This document shows, in pieces, positions 24,899-33,158 of a stretch of DNA of 64,000 bases (position 1 is the stretch's first letter; each line of letters begins with the position of its first letter). Location of the stretch: NCBI RefSeq assembly GCF_900109095.1, contig NZ_FNYZ01000014.1, positions 62,001 through 126,000 of the forward strand, read 5' to 3'. The DNA is from Sphingobium sp. AP50. GTDB lineage: Bacteria; Pseudomonadota; Alphaproteobacteria; Sphingomonadales; Sphingomonadaceae. Both the position numbers and the translations under genes were made by a program. The notes beneath the pieces are model-generated. The model was not told the DNA's origin. It worked only from the letters and a program-made list of their open reading frames with translations, and made no database searches.

Positions 24899-26140
24899 TC
24901 AAGCGGGTTGGCGGAACTGGCGGAAAGCCTGGCGTATCTCCTGCGTGAAGAGCTCGGGCTGTTCGAACGCCGCGAAATGACCGCCCTTGGCGGGTCTGTT
25001 GTAATAATACAGGTTTGGGAACGACTGTTCGCACCAGCTCTTGGGAGCTTGATATATTTCTGCAGGGAAGACACTGACAGCGACCGGGATATTGACACCA
25101 CCCATTCGGTCGTAGCTCAGATCCCCATTCTCCCAATACATACGCGCGGACGATGCGCCGTCGTTGGTCAGCCAGTAAAACATGATATCGTCGAGCATCT
25201 CATCGACCGACAGGACCCGCTCGGGCACGCCGCCACTATCGGTCCATGCGATGAACTTGTCGTAGATCCATGCCGCCTGACCAATCGGAGAATCCGCCAG
25301 CGCATAACCAATGGTCTGTGGCCGCGTGAACTGGATAATCGCGTAGCCAGCGCCCGTGCCGTAGAAGGTTTCGATTTGCTTGGCCGCCAACGCTTCATCA
25401 GAAGTCAACGTGGCCGGTAGCACCTTGGGCTTAGTCGCTGGCATGTTTACATGTATCGCGACGAGGCCGGCGGGGGCCTGCTGACCCATTGCCTGCGTGA
25501 TGACCGATCCCCAGTCGCCCCCTTGGGCCACGTAACGAGCATAGCCAAGCCTCTCCATCAGTATGCCCCACGTCTTCGCAACGCGGTGGCGCCCCCAGCC
25601 CTTTTCGGTGGGTTTGCCCGAAAAGCCGAAGCCCGGGATGGTCGGAAGGACGAGGTGGAATGCGTCTGATGCCTTACCACCATGAGCAGTTGGGTCGGTG
25701 AGCGGCCCGATGACCTTGAGCAGTTCGACGATCGATCCCGGCCAGCCGTGCGTCATGATCAGTGGCATCGCTTCGTCATGCTTGGAGCGAATGTGGACGA
25801 AGTGGATGTCGATCCCGTCGATCCGTGTGATGAATTGGGGAAAGGCGTTGATCTGTCGCTCGGCTCGCCGCCAGTCATATTTTGTACGCCAGTAGTCGGC
25901 TAGCGCTCGCATCCGCGCAAGCGGCACGCCCTGGCTCAGATCATCGACGATTTCCTTGTCAGGCCAGCGTGTATTTTCGAGACGCATCTTCAAATACTGA
26001 AGATCAGAATCCGGAACGTTGATCTTGAATGGCGTGATTGACTGGCTACCGGGAACTGCAGCCTTCGCAGCTCCTGCGAGCGCCGCCAAGGCGATACCGC
26101 TGCCGATAAGTTCACGCCTTGAAAAGCGAGGGTCGAACAC
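24899..26140 (-). CDS. Tat-exported epoxide hydrolase (microsomal type)
   Basis: The 413-aa product opens with a twin-arginine signal (FSRRELIGSGIALAALAGAAKA). The microsomal epoxide hydrolase N-terminal domain follows (about 35-140; FKINVPDSDLQYLKMRLENTRWP). The hydrolase core has MTHGWPGSIVE, nucleophile Asp in AQGGDWGSVI, FGFSGKPTEKGWG, and catalytic His in PAKGGHFAAFEQPE. It would open epoxides outside the cytoplasm. The start is taken as GTG 26140, 6 nt after AGGGAGA; GTG 26146 is an alternative. It converges with tetR and has its own upstream CATAC-type dyad at 26219. Confidence 0.88.
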   Translation of the reverse strand: MFDPRFSRRELIGSGIALAALAGAAKAAVPGSQSITPFKINVPDSDLQYLKMRLENTRWPDKEIVDDLSQGVPLARMRALADYWRTKYDWRRAERQINAFPQFITRIDGIDIHFVHIRSKHDEAMPLIMTHGWPGSIVELLKVIGPLTDPTAHGGKASDAFHLVLPTIPGFGFSGKPTEKGWGRHRVAKTWGILMERLGYARYVAQGGDWGSVITQAMGQQAPAGLVAIHVNMPATKPKVLPATLTSDEALAAKQIETFYGTGAGYAIIQFTRPQTIGYALADSPIGQAAWIYDKFIAWTDSGGVPERVLSVDEMLDDIMFYWLTNDGASSARMYWENGDLSYDRMGGVNIPVAVSVFPAEIYQAPKSWCEQSFPNLYYYNRPAKGGHFAAFEQPELFTQEIRQAFRQFRQPA

Positions 26141-26218
26141 GATCACTCTCCCTTTTTCTTAGGGGAACAGTTTAATCCTTGCGGATCGTGGGCCAATTAG
26201 CCGCGCGGATTTCCAAAT

Positions 26219-26232
26219 CATACTGACGTATA
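26219..26232. promoter_or_regulatory. CATAC-N4-GTATG-type dyad, one mismatch (epoxide hydrolase promoter)
   Basis: CATAC-TGAC-GTATA lies about 75 bp upstream of the Tat-type epoxide hydrolase start and downstream of the MFS gene end. It differs from the perfect dyad by one base. Confidence 0.5.
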
Positions 26233-26322
26233 GGAATGGCATTTATGTGCGCCGGGGACTCAGGATCGGCCTGCCCCGCCCCGCCCCGCGTCGCGCGACG
26301 GGCATCTAATGTGCCAAGGCAT

Positions 26323-27543
26323 TCAAGCTGGGTGGTCGCAGAGACCTTGAACAGCCGCGCCCGGCTTTGCGGCCCGACCGAAAATGCCCAGCAGCATGGC
26401 GGTGCAAAGAGCTGCAAGACTGCCAAAAACTAGGGCGCCGGTAATGCCGACATGATCCACGATCAGCCCACCGATGAGCGCACCGCTGCCAAGCGCAGCT
26501 TGCGCAACGGAGACAAACAAGGCCTGCATGCCCTCCAGCCTGCCAGGCGCGGCGCTAAACATCCAGCTTTGCAATGAGATCGGCATCATGCCGAAGCCGA
26601 AGCCCCATGCCACAACCAAGAGCGCCGCAATGCTGGGGTGGGTGCCAAACATGCTCAGCAGCAGTACCGAACCGCCGAGAACAAGACCCGTCAGCACAAC
26701 CGATGCCTTCAAGTCCTTCGATGACAGCCATCCACCGGTTATATTGCCGAAGAATCCAGCAGCGCCGTTGGCAAGCAGCAGCATGCTGAGCGTTCCGCCG
26801 GCGATGCCCGCCTTGATATCCAGAAACGGCGCCACATAAGTGTAGGCGGCAAACTGACCGACGAAGATCGAGATCGCGCCAAGCAGGCCCAACCGCGCGC
26901 GTGGTTCGCGCAGGATCGAAGGGATTTCGCTCAAACCATTGCTGCGCTCAGCGGGTATCGCTGGTAGCAGACTGACAAGCGCGACGATCGCCATGCCCGC
27001 GAGTCCCGCTCCGGCGCCGAAAGCCACACGCCATCCAAAAAGGTCACCGATCAGTGCGCCAGCGGGGACGCCCGCGACGGTGCCGATTGATACGCCCGAA
27101 AGTATAAGAGCGCTCGCACGAATGCCGTCGGGGCCCGGTTTCAGACGCGGTCCCAAAGAGCCGGCGATCGTCCAGAAACTGCCTACGGCGATCCCGAGCA
27201 GCATGCGTCCAACCAGAAGCTGGGGGAAACTCGCTGCCGTCGCGACTACCAGGTTCGAAGCGACCAGTAATCCGAGCAGGATTGTAAGCACGCGACGTCG
27301 ATCGACATGGCCGGCGAATTGGATAGTCAGGATCGCGGCTATTGCGGCCAGAAAGCCTGGCATTGTGACCATGAGTCCAGCCTCGCCCGTTGTGACACCC
27401 ACATCGGTCGCAATCTGCGGAAGGAGGCCGACTGGCAGGAACTCGCTCGTAACGAGGGCGAAGGCGCCAATCGCAAGCGAACCTATCGCGATCCACGAAA
27501 CGGGTTTGGCAACTGCGGTCGAATTGGTGGGTACGATGTCCAT
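26323..27543 (-). CDS. MFS drug/solute exporter (DHA1 type)
   Basis: The 406-aa product has about 12 hydrophobic segments and MFS motifs. These are EFLPVGLLPQIATDVG in TM1, GHVDRRRVL (motif A) after TM2, and GVSIGTVAGVPAGALIGDLFGWRVAFG (motif C-like) at TM5. The pattern fits the DHA1/AraJ-type exporter group that expels drugs or sugars. The start ATG 27543 is taken because the longer frame to 27747 adds polar residues that are not MFS-like. It is divergent from wrbA across 408 bp. The substrate cannot be read from sequence. Confidence 0.88.
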   Translation of the reverse strand: MDIVPTNSTAVAKPVSWIAIGSLAIGAFALVTSEFLPVGLLPQIATDVGVTTGEAGLMVTMPGFLAAIAAILTIQFAGHVDRRRVLTILLGLLVASNLVVATAASFPQLLVGRMLLGIAVGSFWTIAGSLGPRLKPGPDGIRASALILSGVSIGTVAGVPAGALIGDLFGWRVAFGAGAGLAGMAIVALVSLLPAIPAERSNGLSEIPSILREPRARLGLLGAISIFVGQFAAYTYVAPFLDIKAGIAGGTLSMLLLANGAAGFFGNITGGWLSSKDLKASVVLTGLVLGGSVLLLSMFGTHPSIAALLVVAWGFGFGMMPISLQSWMFSAAPGRLEGMQALFVSVAQAALGSGALIGGLIVDHVGITGALVFGSLAALCTAMLLGIFGRAAKPGAAVQGLCDHPA

Positions 27544-27951
27544 GACAGACCTTTCAAAGGTGCCGGCGGGCCCGAGTCTCTCGAAGACCCGGCACAGGTC
27601 AGTTCCCGCTGGGAAATTTTCATTAGGCGCTCTTTTGCTGAGTTTGGCGCTCCGCAATCCGGCTTCAGTAGCTTTTTGCTGACAAGCGAGATCACCGAAA
27701 TCATGCTCACGGCTCGCGCTTTCATCTTTAGGTATGGCCGCGGTCAAAGAAGACCTTCTGATGGTGCCTGCCGAGGATCGCCATCGCTTCGGATAAGATA
27801 TGGTTCCTGCGGTGGATGCTCACGATCATACGCAAGTATGGCCGGATCACGCGCGCGTCTGGCTGCATCAGGGCGCTGAAATTGTCAGATAAAGTCAAGC
27901 CTTGATAGCCGCAGCCTACACGTTGTGCGGCTCCATTCCGGAGACGATGAA
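27544..27951. other. Divergent intergenic region MFS/wrbA
   Basis: It carries no supported gene. A minus frame at 27728-27958 contains VIRPYLRMIVSIHRRNHILSEA, faintly like the tail of a LysR effector domain, but it is too short to call. The clearest element is the perfect dyad at 27827-27840. Confidence 0.45.
27827..27840. promoter_or_regulatory. CATAC-N4-GTATG dyad, perfect copy (wrbA/MFS region)
   Basis: CATAC-GCAA-GTATG is a perfect inverted repeat 111 bp upstream of wrbA and 283 bp upstream of the divergent MFS gene. Distance favours wrbA as its target. Confidence 0.65.
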
Positions 27952-28551
27952 ATGGCAAAAATACTCGTTCTATATTATTCCAGCTATGGGCATATCGAAG
28001 CTATGGCGAACGCAATCGCCGAAGGCGTGCGCGCCTCTGGTGCTACGGCTGACGTCAAGCGAGTACCCGAAACCGTACCCGTTGATCTTGCACGTAATGC
28101 ACACTTCAAATTGGATCAGTCAGCGCCCATCGCGTCGATCGCCGACCTCGAATATTATGACGGGATCGTTGTTGGAACAGGGACACGTTTCGGACGAATC
28201 TCGGGCCAAATGGCCGCCTTCCTCGACCAAGCCGGTGGGCTGTGGGCGCGTGGCGCGCTCAACGGTAAAGTCGGCGCGGCTTTCACATCGTCAGGCACCC
28301 AGCACGGCGGCAACGAAACCACACTCTTTTCGATCATCACCAATCTTCTGCATTTTGGCATGACGATCGTCGGCTTACCCTACAGTCACTCAGGACAGAT
28401 GACGATCGAGCAGATCGTGGGTGGAGCGCCCTACGGCGCTACGACAATTGCGGGCAGCGACGGCTCGCGCCAGCCCTCGACAATCGAGTTAGATGGCGCA
28501 CGCCACCAAGGTGAATTGGTGGGCCGCCTTGCTACCAAGCTGTTCGGGTGA
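27952..28551 (+). CDS. wrbA: NAD(P)H:quinone oxidoreductase WrbA (type IV)
   Basis: WrbA is a tetrameric flavoprotein that reduces quinones by two electrons and avoids semiquinone radicals. The 199-aa product has the FMN-binding loop VLYYSSYGHIEAMA at residues 5-18, GIVVGTGTRFGRISGQMAAFLDQ, TSSGTQHGGNETTL, and a C-terminal GAPYGATTIAGSDGSRQPS. These are all classic WrbA segments, and the length is typical. The start is ATG 27952, about 10 nt after GGAG; the earlier frame start at 27925 is not supported. The perfect CATAC dyad 111 bp upstream may control it. Confidence 0.95.
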   Translation: MAKILVLYYSSYGHIEAMANAIAEGVRASGATADVKRVPETVPVDLARNAHFKLDQSAPIASIADLEYYDGIVVGTGTRFGRISGQMAAFLDQAGGLWARGALNGKVGAAFTSSGTQHGGNETTLFSIITNLLHFGMTIVGLPYSHSGQMTIEQIVGGAPYGATTIAGSDGSRQPSTIELDGARHQGELVGRLATKLFG

Positions 28552-28796
28552 CGTTCGTCGACGCGGGCGGTCGCTACGGCTGGCAAAATTTCGCTAGCCG
28601 CTGTCTGCATGGGGGTTTGGCGCACTGACAGGATTTTTGCCGACAGCACCGGCCGATTTCCGGTGTAAAGCGCCGACAGCCCGGCCAGTCGGCACCCCCT
28701 CCTCTCAACACTACCTCTTCGTGACCTTCAACCGCCGGAACGTTGACATCATAATCGAAGAAGTGACGGAGGCTCGGCATTCCGCCGTGAGCTCAT

Positions 28797-29330
28797 ATGC
28801 GCTCTGTTGATCTTGCGCCTACAACCAGGGCGAGTGCACTTTACAGCGCAGAAATCCTCCAGCTCGCGGTGAACATCCCACACCATCGTCGGCTAGAAAT
28901 GGCAGACGGCTCGGCCGAGCGGCGGTCGCCAATCTGCGGCAGCAGGGTGATCGTCGATATTACGCTAGATCCTCACGTCCGAATAAGGGATCTCGGTATG
29001 GAGGTAAGGGCATGTGCCCTCGGGCAAGCGTCGGCTGCACTGATGAGCACGCATGCGATCGGGCGATCGCTTGAGGAAGTAATCGCATCCCGAGATGCGC
29101 TCGCTTGCTACCTTGGCGGTACGCGCAGCGATCCAGGTCCATGGCCAAAGCTCGATCTTTTCGCGTCAGCACGGGCGTACCCCGCGCGCCATGCATCGAT
29201 CAGCCTGTGCTTCGAAGCAATGGTTGATGCGATGAATCAAGCGCTTCTGGCCGGTCGGAGATGCCCGCCCCTCTCACATCACGGCTCTGCACTGCCTTTC
29301 ACCTCATTATCTTGTGCACGAAATGATTAG
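28797..29330 (+). CDS. NifU/IscU-like iron-sulfur scaffold protein
   Basis: The 177-aa product follows the NifU-like scaffold pattern seen in sphingomonads. It has LYSAEILQLAVNIPHHRRL, then CGSRVIVDITLD (first Cys ligand) and RACALGQASAALMSTHAIG (second Cys). The last is YPARHASISLCFEAMVDA, where IscU proteins have His-Cys. Here the third Cys is replaced by Ala, although another Cys lies five residues on. It might hold or deliver an Fe-S cluster; no other isc or suf gene is nearby. The ribosome site before ATG 28797 is weak, so a start slightly further downstream cannot be excluded. Confidence 0.75.
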   Translation: MRSVDLAPTTRASALYSAEILQLAVNIPHHRRLEMADGSAERRSPICGSRVIVDITLDPHVRIRDLGMEVRACALGQASAALMSTHAIGRSLEEVIASRDALACYLGGTRSDPGPWPKLDLFASARAYPARHASISLCFEAMVDAMNQALLAGRRCPPLSHHGSALPFTSLSCARND

Positions 29331-29396
29331 GGCGATCACAAGCGGTTGTTGCTAAACTAATCCCTTTGTCGTGATAGAGTGTGGACCAAAGGGGTG

Positions 29397-31493
29397 ATGG
29401 TGAAGCAAGCGATACGCTCGTCTCTAGGTCTGGTAGGCCTACTGTTGTCGACATCTGCGTTGGGCCAAGGGCGATCTGATGCCGCAGGAGCCGTTGCAAC
29501 ACGAGGCGATATTGTCGTCACGGCCCGTAAGCGCGAAGAACGTATCGTCGATGTCCCTCTCGCAGTGACCGCGTTCGATGGCTCCGATTTGGAACGACGC
29601 GGGGTCGTCCACTTGAGCGATTTTCTGCAGCAAGCACCGGGCGTTGGAACATACGATTCCGGTGACGGGACCGCGAAGATCACCATTCGAGGGATCTCGG
29701 CCACGCTCGGCGCCAATGAAAACGGCTATTATCTCGACGACCTTCCATTTTCGGGCGTCACGACCCCGATTACACCTGACGTCCGCGCCTGGGATCTGGA
29801 GCGTGTCGAAGTCCTGCGGGGGCCTCAGGGCACGATTTTTGGCGAAGGATCCATGGGGGGAACCGTGAGGATTCTCACAAAAGCGGCGGATCTTGAGAAC
29901 TGGGAAATCAAAGCGAGCGGCCTGGTCTCGAATATCAACGAAGGAGGAACGAACGCCGGTTTCAAGGGCGCTTTCAATGTCCCCGTCATTCCGAACGTCC
30001 TAGCCGTCCGAGTGGCCGGCACCCGCGAACGTTATGCTGGTTGGCTCGATGATGCCGCTACCGGCCGGCGCGACATCAACAAACAACGGTACGATACTTT
30101 GCGCGCCAAAGTGCGGTTCGATCCTACCGAGCGGCTTTCGTTTCAAGCGTCCTATTGGCGAGTAAACGACGACTTTCCGGCCGGCGGGCCGATTGGCGAC
30201 GAAAACGGTTTTGCATCAGGTTCCGGAAATCGGCCAAGCAAGCTCAGATATACACTCTATGGGGCAACCGCACGATATGATGTCGACTGGGGCGAGCTCT
30301 TCTACGGCTTCTCCCATCTCGACCTCTCACTTCCGGTAAGCGGCCCATTCGCGGGCGGGACACTCACGGTCGGCAACGAGATAGGCAACACCTCCCACGA
30401 AGTCCGTCTCGCTTCGAATGGCGTGTCTCGGCTCAAATGGACGATCGGCGCCTATCAGCGCTCGACCGATCGCTTCAATCCTGTACGCTTCCCGCCGCTT
30501 GGGATTGATAACGCCTCCACCACGCGGAGCACTTCGCACGCCGTTTTCGGGGAAGCCACCTACTCACTCCCGGACGCCCCGATCGACCTTACCGCCGGCC
30601 TGCGATACTTTCAGGACCACCTGCGCGGTGTGGAAAGCAACGCCGGCGTCGTTTCTGCACAGCCGGGCGACTATTATCATTCCTGGAATCCACGCTTCTC
30701 GCTTGCGTGGCATCCGACGACCTCTGCCACGATTTATGCGAGCGCCGCTAAAGGTTTTCGATCAGGACAGCTCCAGCCGACGCTCTCCGTGACGCTAGCG
30801 GCCACGGTTCCCGGGTTCACACTGCCGACGGCGCTCAAGCAGGATTCGATCTGGACCTATGAATTGGGCGGCAAGGCGGATCTCCTCGGGCGTACGCTTT
30901 ACCTTGAAGGCGCGGTTTTCTACTCGCGTTGGAAGGACCAAGCTGTCCGCATTCCGATCGGGACAACGGGATTCAACGGCTTAATCAATTCGCAGGGCGT
31001 GCGATCGAAAGGTGTCGAACTTAGCTTGGCAAGCCAGCCCATCCGCGGGCTCGCGCTATCGGCGGGTGGTGCCTATGTCGACGCCTCATACGCAGCGATG
31101 ATCCCAGGTACAGGCATCATCAAAGGCGGTGCTGCCGACGAGGTTCCACGGTTTACCGCCAATTTTTCTGCCGACTATCGCCGTCCTTTCGGGAATGGCA
31201 TCGACGGCATCGCCCGCGTCAGCTGGCAACATAGCTCGCCACGTCGCTATACTGTCTCGACTAGCTATCGAGCAGGCAGCACGATCGACCGCGTAGATGC
31301 TCGTCTCGGTCTGGAGCGGGATCGATGGTCGTTCGCTTTTTTTGCAGACAATCTGCTCAATGAGATGGGGGCGATCGACGCGCGTTTGGTTACGCCGCGT
31401 GCTGGCCGTGACCCTGACATCAGTGCGCTGCGTTTGCAGCCGAGAACGATAGGAATTGAGGCAAGTTTTCGGTTCAGCAGCAAAGCGCGATAG
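29397..31493 (+). CDS. TonB-dependent receptor
   Basis: This outer-membrane receptor imports a large or scarce solute using TonB energy. The roughly 698-aa product has a signal peptide (SLGLVGLLLSTSALG) and a TonB box-like segment GDIVVTARKREE. The plug domain (about 45-160) has FLQQAPGVGTYDSGDG and ERVEVLRGPQGTIFGEGSMGGTVRILT. The barrel ends in PRTIGIEASFRFSSKAR. The family style (VVTARKREE, GSMGGTVRI) is that of sphingomonad receptors, often for plant or aromatic compounds rather than siderophores. It has no transcription partner and is flanked by a NifU-like gene and a convergent pirin gene. Either ATG 29379 or ATG 29397 may be the start. Confidence 0.9.
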   Translation: MVKQAIRSSLGLVGLLLSTSALGQGRSDAAGAVATRGDIVVTARKREERIVDVPLAVTAFDGSDLERRGVVHLSDFLQQAPGVGTYDSGDGTAKITIRGISATLGANENGYYLDDLPFSGVTTPITPDVRAWDLERVEVLRGPQGTIFGEGSMGGTVRILTKAADLENWEIKASGLVSNINEGGTNAGFKGAFNVPVIPNVLAVRVAGTRERYAGWLDDAATGRRDINKQRYDTLRAKVRFDPTERLSFQASYWRVNDDFPAGGPIGDENGFASGSGNRPSKLRYTLYGATARYDVDWGELFYGFSHLDLSLPVSGPFAGGTLTVGNEIGNTSHEVRLASNGVSRLKWTIGAYQRSTDRFNPVRFPPLGIDNASTTRSTSHAVFGEATYSLPDAPIDLTAGLRYFQDHLRGVESNAGVVSAQPGDYYHSWNPRFSLAWHPTTSATIYASAAKGFRSGQLQPTLSVTLAATVPGFTLPTALKQDSIWTYELGGKADLLGRTLYLEGAVFYSRWKDQAVRIPIGTTGFNGLINSQGVRSKGVELSLASQPIRGLALSAGGAYVDASYAAMIPGTGIIKGGAADEVPRFTANFSADYRRPFGNGIDGIARVSWQHSSPRRYTVSTSYRAGSTIDRVDARLGLERDRWSFAFFADNLLNEMGAIDARLVTPRAGRDPDISALRLQPRTIGIEASFRFSSKAR

Positions 31494-31510
31494 GCAACGA
31501 CGTCGATTCC

Positions 31511-32404
31511 CTACCGGTAAACCGGTATCGTTCCAGTCGTTGTCCGGCGATCGCCCGTCTCACTGAGCCGCTCTCCTATCTCAGCGATCCGCCGCTCACC
31601 CGCCTCGAGGGCAGCGGCCGACGTATGAACGGAATAATAGCCGAGATGGAGCGGGTGATCGTGCGGCTCGGCCGTGCCGATGACTAATGATGAACCGTCT
31701 AGCCCTGCTTCCAGCGCGATCGGCTCCCTGCCCTCTTCGAACACGGCAATCTGGCCGGGCTGGACCACCTGGCCCAAGCGCAGTTCGCCCTTCGCCACGG
31801 CGAGCCATCCCACCGTGTGGCCGGCAGGCGGAGTGAAAGTCCATCGTTCCCCAGCGCCCAGGCGAACGAGAAGATAGACGATACCGTCTGGTGCCCGCAC
31901 CGGACTTGTCGCGCCCTCATACTTTCCTAGGATCACTCGGGCTGGCCCGGCTGCGGGCACCTCTCTCGCTTCGATATATTGGCTTTCGACTGGCCCGTTT
32001 TCCAGTTCAGGTGGGAGCGCGATCCACAGTTGGAAACCCTGGATCGTTGCCGACTCCCCGGCGGAGAGCTCTTTTCCGTGCCAGACACCGCCCCCAGCGC
32101 GCATCCATTCCACGCCGCCATAGTCGAGGCGGCCTGAGCCCGCCTGGGGATCATCAAAGCAAACGTCGCCGTCAGTAAAGACCGTGACGGTTGCGATGCC
32201 CGAGTGAGGATGGATTGGCATCGCCTCCTGCATTAGTCGCATGTCGCCCGCGAAGAGGTCGAGAAATACGAACGGCTTAAGATGCTCACCGAGATCCGAA
32301 GGACTCATCAGGCGAAGAATATCGCCATGACCGCGCCCTGTGGCAACAAGAGCGAGCTGCCTCTCGGTTGGCGTGACATCTGGGGCTTCGATATTTTCGT
32401 GCAT
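31511..32404 (-). CDS. Pirin family protein
   Basis: Pirins are cupin-fold metalloproteins; some are quercetin 2,3-dioxygenases and others act as redox-sensing cofactors. The 297-aa product has the pirin core FVFLDLFAGDMRLMQEAMPIH, HPHSGIATVTVFTDG, RLDYGGVEWMRAGGGVWHGKEL, and FQLWIALPPELENG. The metal-binding His pair is in HPHSG. The C-terminal cupin is less conserved. Two starts are possible (ATG 32404, GTG 32416) and neither has a strong ribosome site. It converges with the TonB receptor and lies 43 bp after the NTF2-like gene on the same strand. Confidence 0.88.
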   Translation of the reverse strand: MHENIEAPDVTPTERQLALVATGRGHGDILRLMSPSDLGEHLKPFVFLDLFAGDMRLMQEAMPIHPHSGIATVTVFTDGDVCFDDPQAGSGRLDYGGVEWMRAGGGVWHGKELSAGESATIQGFQLWIALPPELENGPVESQYIEAREVPAAGPARVILGKYEGATSPVRAPDGIVYLLVRLGAGERWTFTPPAGHTVGWLAVAKGELRLGQVVQPGQIAVFEEGREPIALEAGLDGSSLVIGTAEPHDHPLHLGYYSVHTSAAALEAGERRIAEIGERLSETGDRRTTTGTIPVYR

Positions 32405-32447
32405 GGGGAGGTTCACTCACTGGCTTGAAGGTTAGTCACCGGCACCA

Positions 32448-32843
32448 TCAGGGCTCCAGGCCGTCCGCCGAGACATCCGGAGACGGTGGATCGAAAAAGA
32501 AATAGTGTTCGATGATCTTGTCATCAGCGACGCGGACCGCGTCAGCGCCACTCACGGTGACTTCTCCGGGCGGTCCACCCTCCCAGCGCGTGACCGACAC
32601 ACCATGGTGACCGAGGGTCGGCCCCGTGACCTCAAAGCGAAAACCAGGCGGCATGCCTGCAAGAACCCCTGCTACGACCTCAGAAATGGCCTCATGCCCG
32701 GTGACGGGTCGTGCCGGCTCATAGATGGTTGCGGACGGATGGTAGATCTCGCCGATCGCAGCCAGGCGAAGGACGTCATCATGTTCGTTCCAGACGCGCT
32801 CTATGCTCGCATTGAGAAGCTGCACCTCGATTGGATCTGCCAT
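32448..32843 (-). CDS. NTF2-like (SnoaL-type) protein
   Basis: The 131-aa product fits the NTF2-like fold: an N-terminal helix (LLNASIERVWNEHDD), IYHPSATIYEPARPVTGHEAISEVV, then strands FRFEVTGPTLGHHGVSVTRWEG and DAVRVADDKIIEHYFFFD. Such proteins range from polyketide cyclases to isomerases and mere ligand-binding folds, so the substrate is unknown. It lies upstream of the pirin gene and is divergent from the propeller kinase. Confidence 0.8.
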   Translation of the reverse strand: MADPIEVQLLNASIERVWNEHDDVLRLAAIGEIYHPSATIYEPARPVTGHEAISEVVAGVLAGMPPGFRFEVTGPTLGHHGVSVTRWEGGPPGEVTVSGADAVRVADDKIIEHYFFFDPPSPDVSADGLEP

Positions 32844-32932
32844 CGGCCATGTCCTGTTCTTGCGTGAGGATCACGGAACGCTGCCCGATGACCTTTGATG
32901 GAAGGTCGATCATGTTGGCGCGATGCTCAAGT

Positions 32933-32946
32933 CATACCTGCGGATA
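32933..32946. promoter_or_regulatory. CATAC-N4-GTATG-type dyad, two mismatches (NTF2-like promoter)
   Basis: CATAC-CTGC-GGATA lies 89 bp upstream of the NTF2-like start codon. It is the weakest of the listed copies but sits at the expected distance. Confidence 0.35.
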
Positions 32947-33053
32947 TACGGGCTCGCATTCGACGCAAAGCGCGGCTTGGAAAGCATTGCGCGCCCCGCA
33001 AAGAACAGACCACCCTCGTTCATCGCCGCTCCAGAAATCCCTCGCCCACGCCC

Positions 33054-33067
33054 TATATCCGCGTATA
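33054..33067. promoter_or_regulatory. CATAC-N4-GTATG-type dyad (propeller kinase promoter)
   Basis: TATAT-CCGC-GTATA lies 91 bp upstream of the histidine kinase start. On the other strand its surroundings read GCAACTATACGCGG, the same 14 bases as at the iorA/cytochrome c site (41779-41792). The match therefore extends beyond the dyad. Confidence 0.55.
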
Positions 33068-33158
33068 GTTGCTGAGACGGGAGCATGTCGTCTATCCGGC
33101 GATGTTCAGTCCATTTCCGCATCCGGAGAGCTGAGGGCGACGGGGTTCGAAACAAGCG

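Larger units (their letters stand above)
32844..33158. other. Divergent intergenic region, NTF2-like gene / propeller kinase
   Basis: It holds no gene. It contains two CATAC-type dyads, at 32933 and 33054, each about 90 bp from one of the two divergent start codons. Confidence 0.6.

Noticed and set aside
27728..27958. Possible LysR tail on the minus strand
   Set aside because: Only a faint resemblance over about 25 residues, with no HTH part. It overlaps the wrbA leader and the perfect dyad.
31512..31527. TACCGGT-AA-ACCGGTA palindrome
   Set aside because: It lies in the last codons of the pirin gene and lacks a T-run. It could be a weak terminator, but it is explained as coding sequence.
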